The position numbers and the translations under genes are program-made. Under the pieces are notes generated by a model. The model was not told where the DNA came from and did not search any database. It was given only the letters and a program-made list of their open reading frames with translations. 32,991 bases of DNA, taken from positions 1 to 32,991 of the forward strand of contig JAFXVY010000022.1 in NCBI GenBank assembly GCA_017534595.1. Reading direction: 5' to 3'. Within the stretch, counting starts at the first letter, position 1; each line of letters opens with the position of its first letter. Positions 32,808-32,991 of the stretch are shown here, one piece after another. Source of the stretch: Ruminococcus sp. Lineage in GTDB: Bacteria > Bacillota > Clostridia > Oscillospirales > Ruminococcaceae.

Positions 32808-32940
32808 AGACAGGGCGGGTGTCAAACTTTAGGTCACTATGAAGTTGAGAGCGTGAAACAAAGTTTTGTTTATACTTGGAAAGGAATAAAGTCCGTGCTC
32901 GCTGCTCGCTCGCAGGCGGCCTTGTGCGGGCGACGAACAA

Positions 32941-32969
32941 GGGGAGGCCCTCTCTTGCAGGGCCTCCCC
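32941..32969 (+). terminator. Perfect 11-base-pair hairpin near the window end
   Basis: GGGGAGGCCCT (32941-32951) pairs with AGGGCCTCCCC (32959-32969) around CTCTTGC, followed by TCTTTAAAAA. It may end a short transcript from 32840-32940, where no protein is apparent, or stop transcription coming from the right on the other strand. Confidence 0.5.
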
Positions 32970-32991
32970 TCTTTAAAAACAGTCCACCGGA

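Noticed and set aside
32704-32940. Minus-strand frame of 78 residues
   Set aside because: It runs through the repeat and hairpin region, has no ribosome binding site and no recognisable pattern.

Overview
The window looks like chromosomal DNA of an anaerobic Firmicute of the class Clostridia, most likely a Ruminococcus-like Oscillospiraceae/Ruminococcaceae gut or rumen organism. The evidence is strong AGGAGG ribosome binding sites, TTGACA-17-TATAAT promoters, fairly high GC with a few AT-rich genes, [FeFe]-hydrogenase maturation genes, and a membrane-anchored protein with a cohesin-like domain. The genus is an inference; no rRNA or other marker gene is present.

Region 1 (1-1300): the end of a small inverted-repeat element (MITE-like) and ilvE with its own promoter, both next to the 3' end of the large operon.

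Region 2 (1428-19624, all minus strand, about 18 kb) is the centre of interest. In transcription order it holds: an uncharacterised protein, a TM1266-type 'iron-only hydrogenase' regulator, a SUKH-linker-Tudor protein, a hairpin leader, hydF, hydE, a nitrogenase-like H-D-K set, a second H-(GNAT)-D-K set, a nitroreductase, an unknown protein, hypF, a frameshifted VOC gene, hypC, hypD, a TIR-HRDC protein and hypE. Many junctions overlap by 4 to 14 bases (ATGA/GTGA type), so the set is probably made as one unit. HypCDEF build the Fe(CN)2CO unit of [NiFe] hydrogenase, and HydE/HydF help build the [FeFe] H-cluster. Yet no hydrogenase structural gene, no nickel-insertion gene (hypA, hypB) and no hydG are present. 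Instead the maturases surround two divergent nitrogenase-like complexes that lack FeMo-cofactor ligands. This is the best candidate for an undescribed system: nitrogenase-like enzymes that may use, build or reduce a cyanide/CO-ligated iron centre or a hydrogenase cofactor.

Region 3 (19690-22004): a YfcE-type phosphodiesterase on the plus strand with promoter and terminator, a repeat-rich spacer with a complete MITE-like element, and the cohesin-like membrane protein.

Region 4 (22081-26405, minus strand): an apparent gene group of a secreted SGNH hydrolase, a NYN/PIN-type nuclease with a duplicated C-terminal module, a second YfcE-type phosphodiesterase and a CbbX/SpoVK-like AAA+ ATPase.

Region 5 (26427-28896): a small XRE regulator divergent from an AT-rich membrane PH/SHOCT protein, with a palindromic operator touching the promoter; then pth behind a consensus promoter and twin hairpins, and an AT-rich GNAT acetyltransferase.

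Region 6 (29011-32991): full-length mfd, then about 500 bases without a gene, filled with a folded hairpin array, a strong terminator and a second copy of an intergenic repeat. No tRNA, rRNA, CRISPR array or insertion sequence with a transposase was seen.
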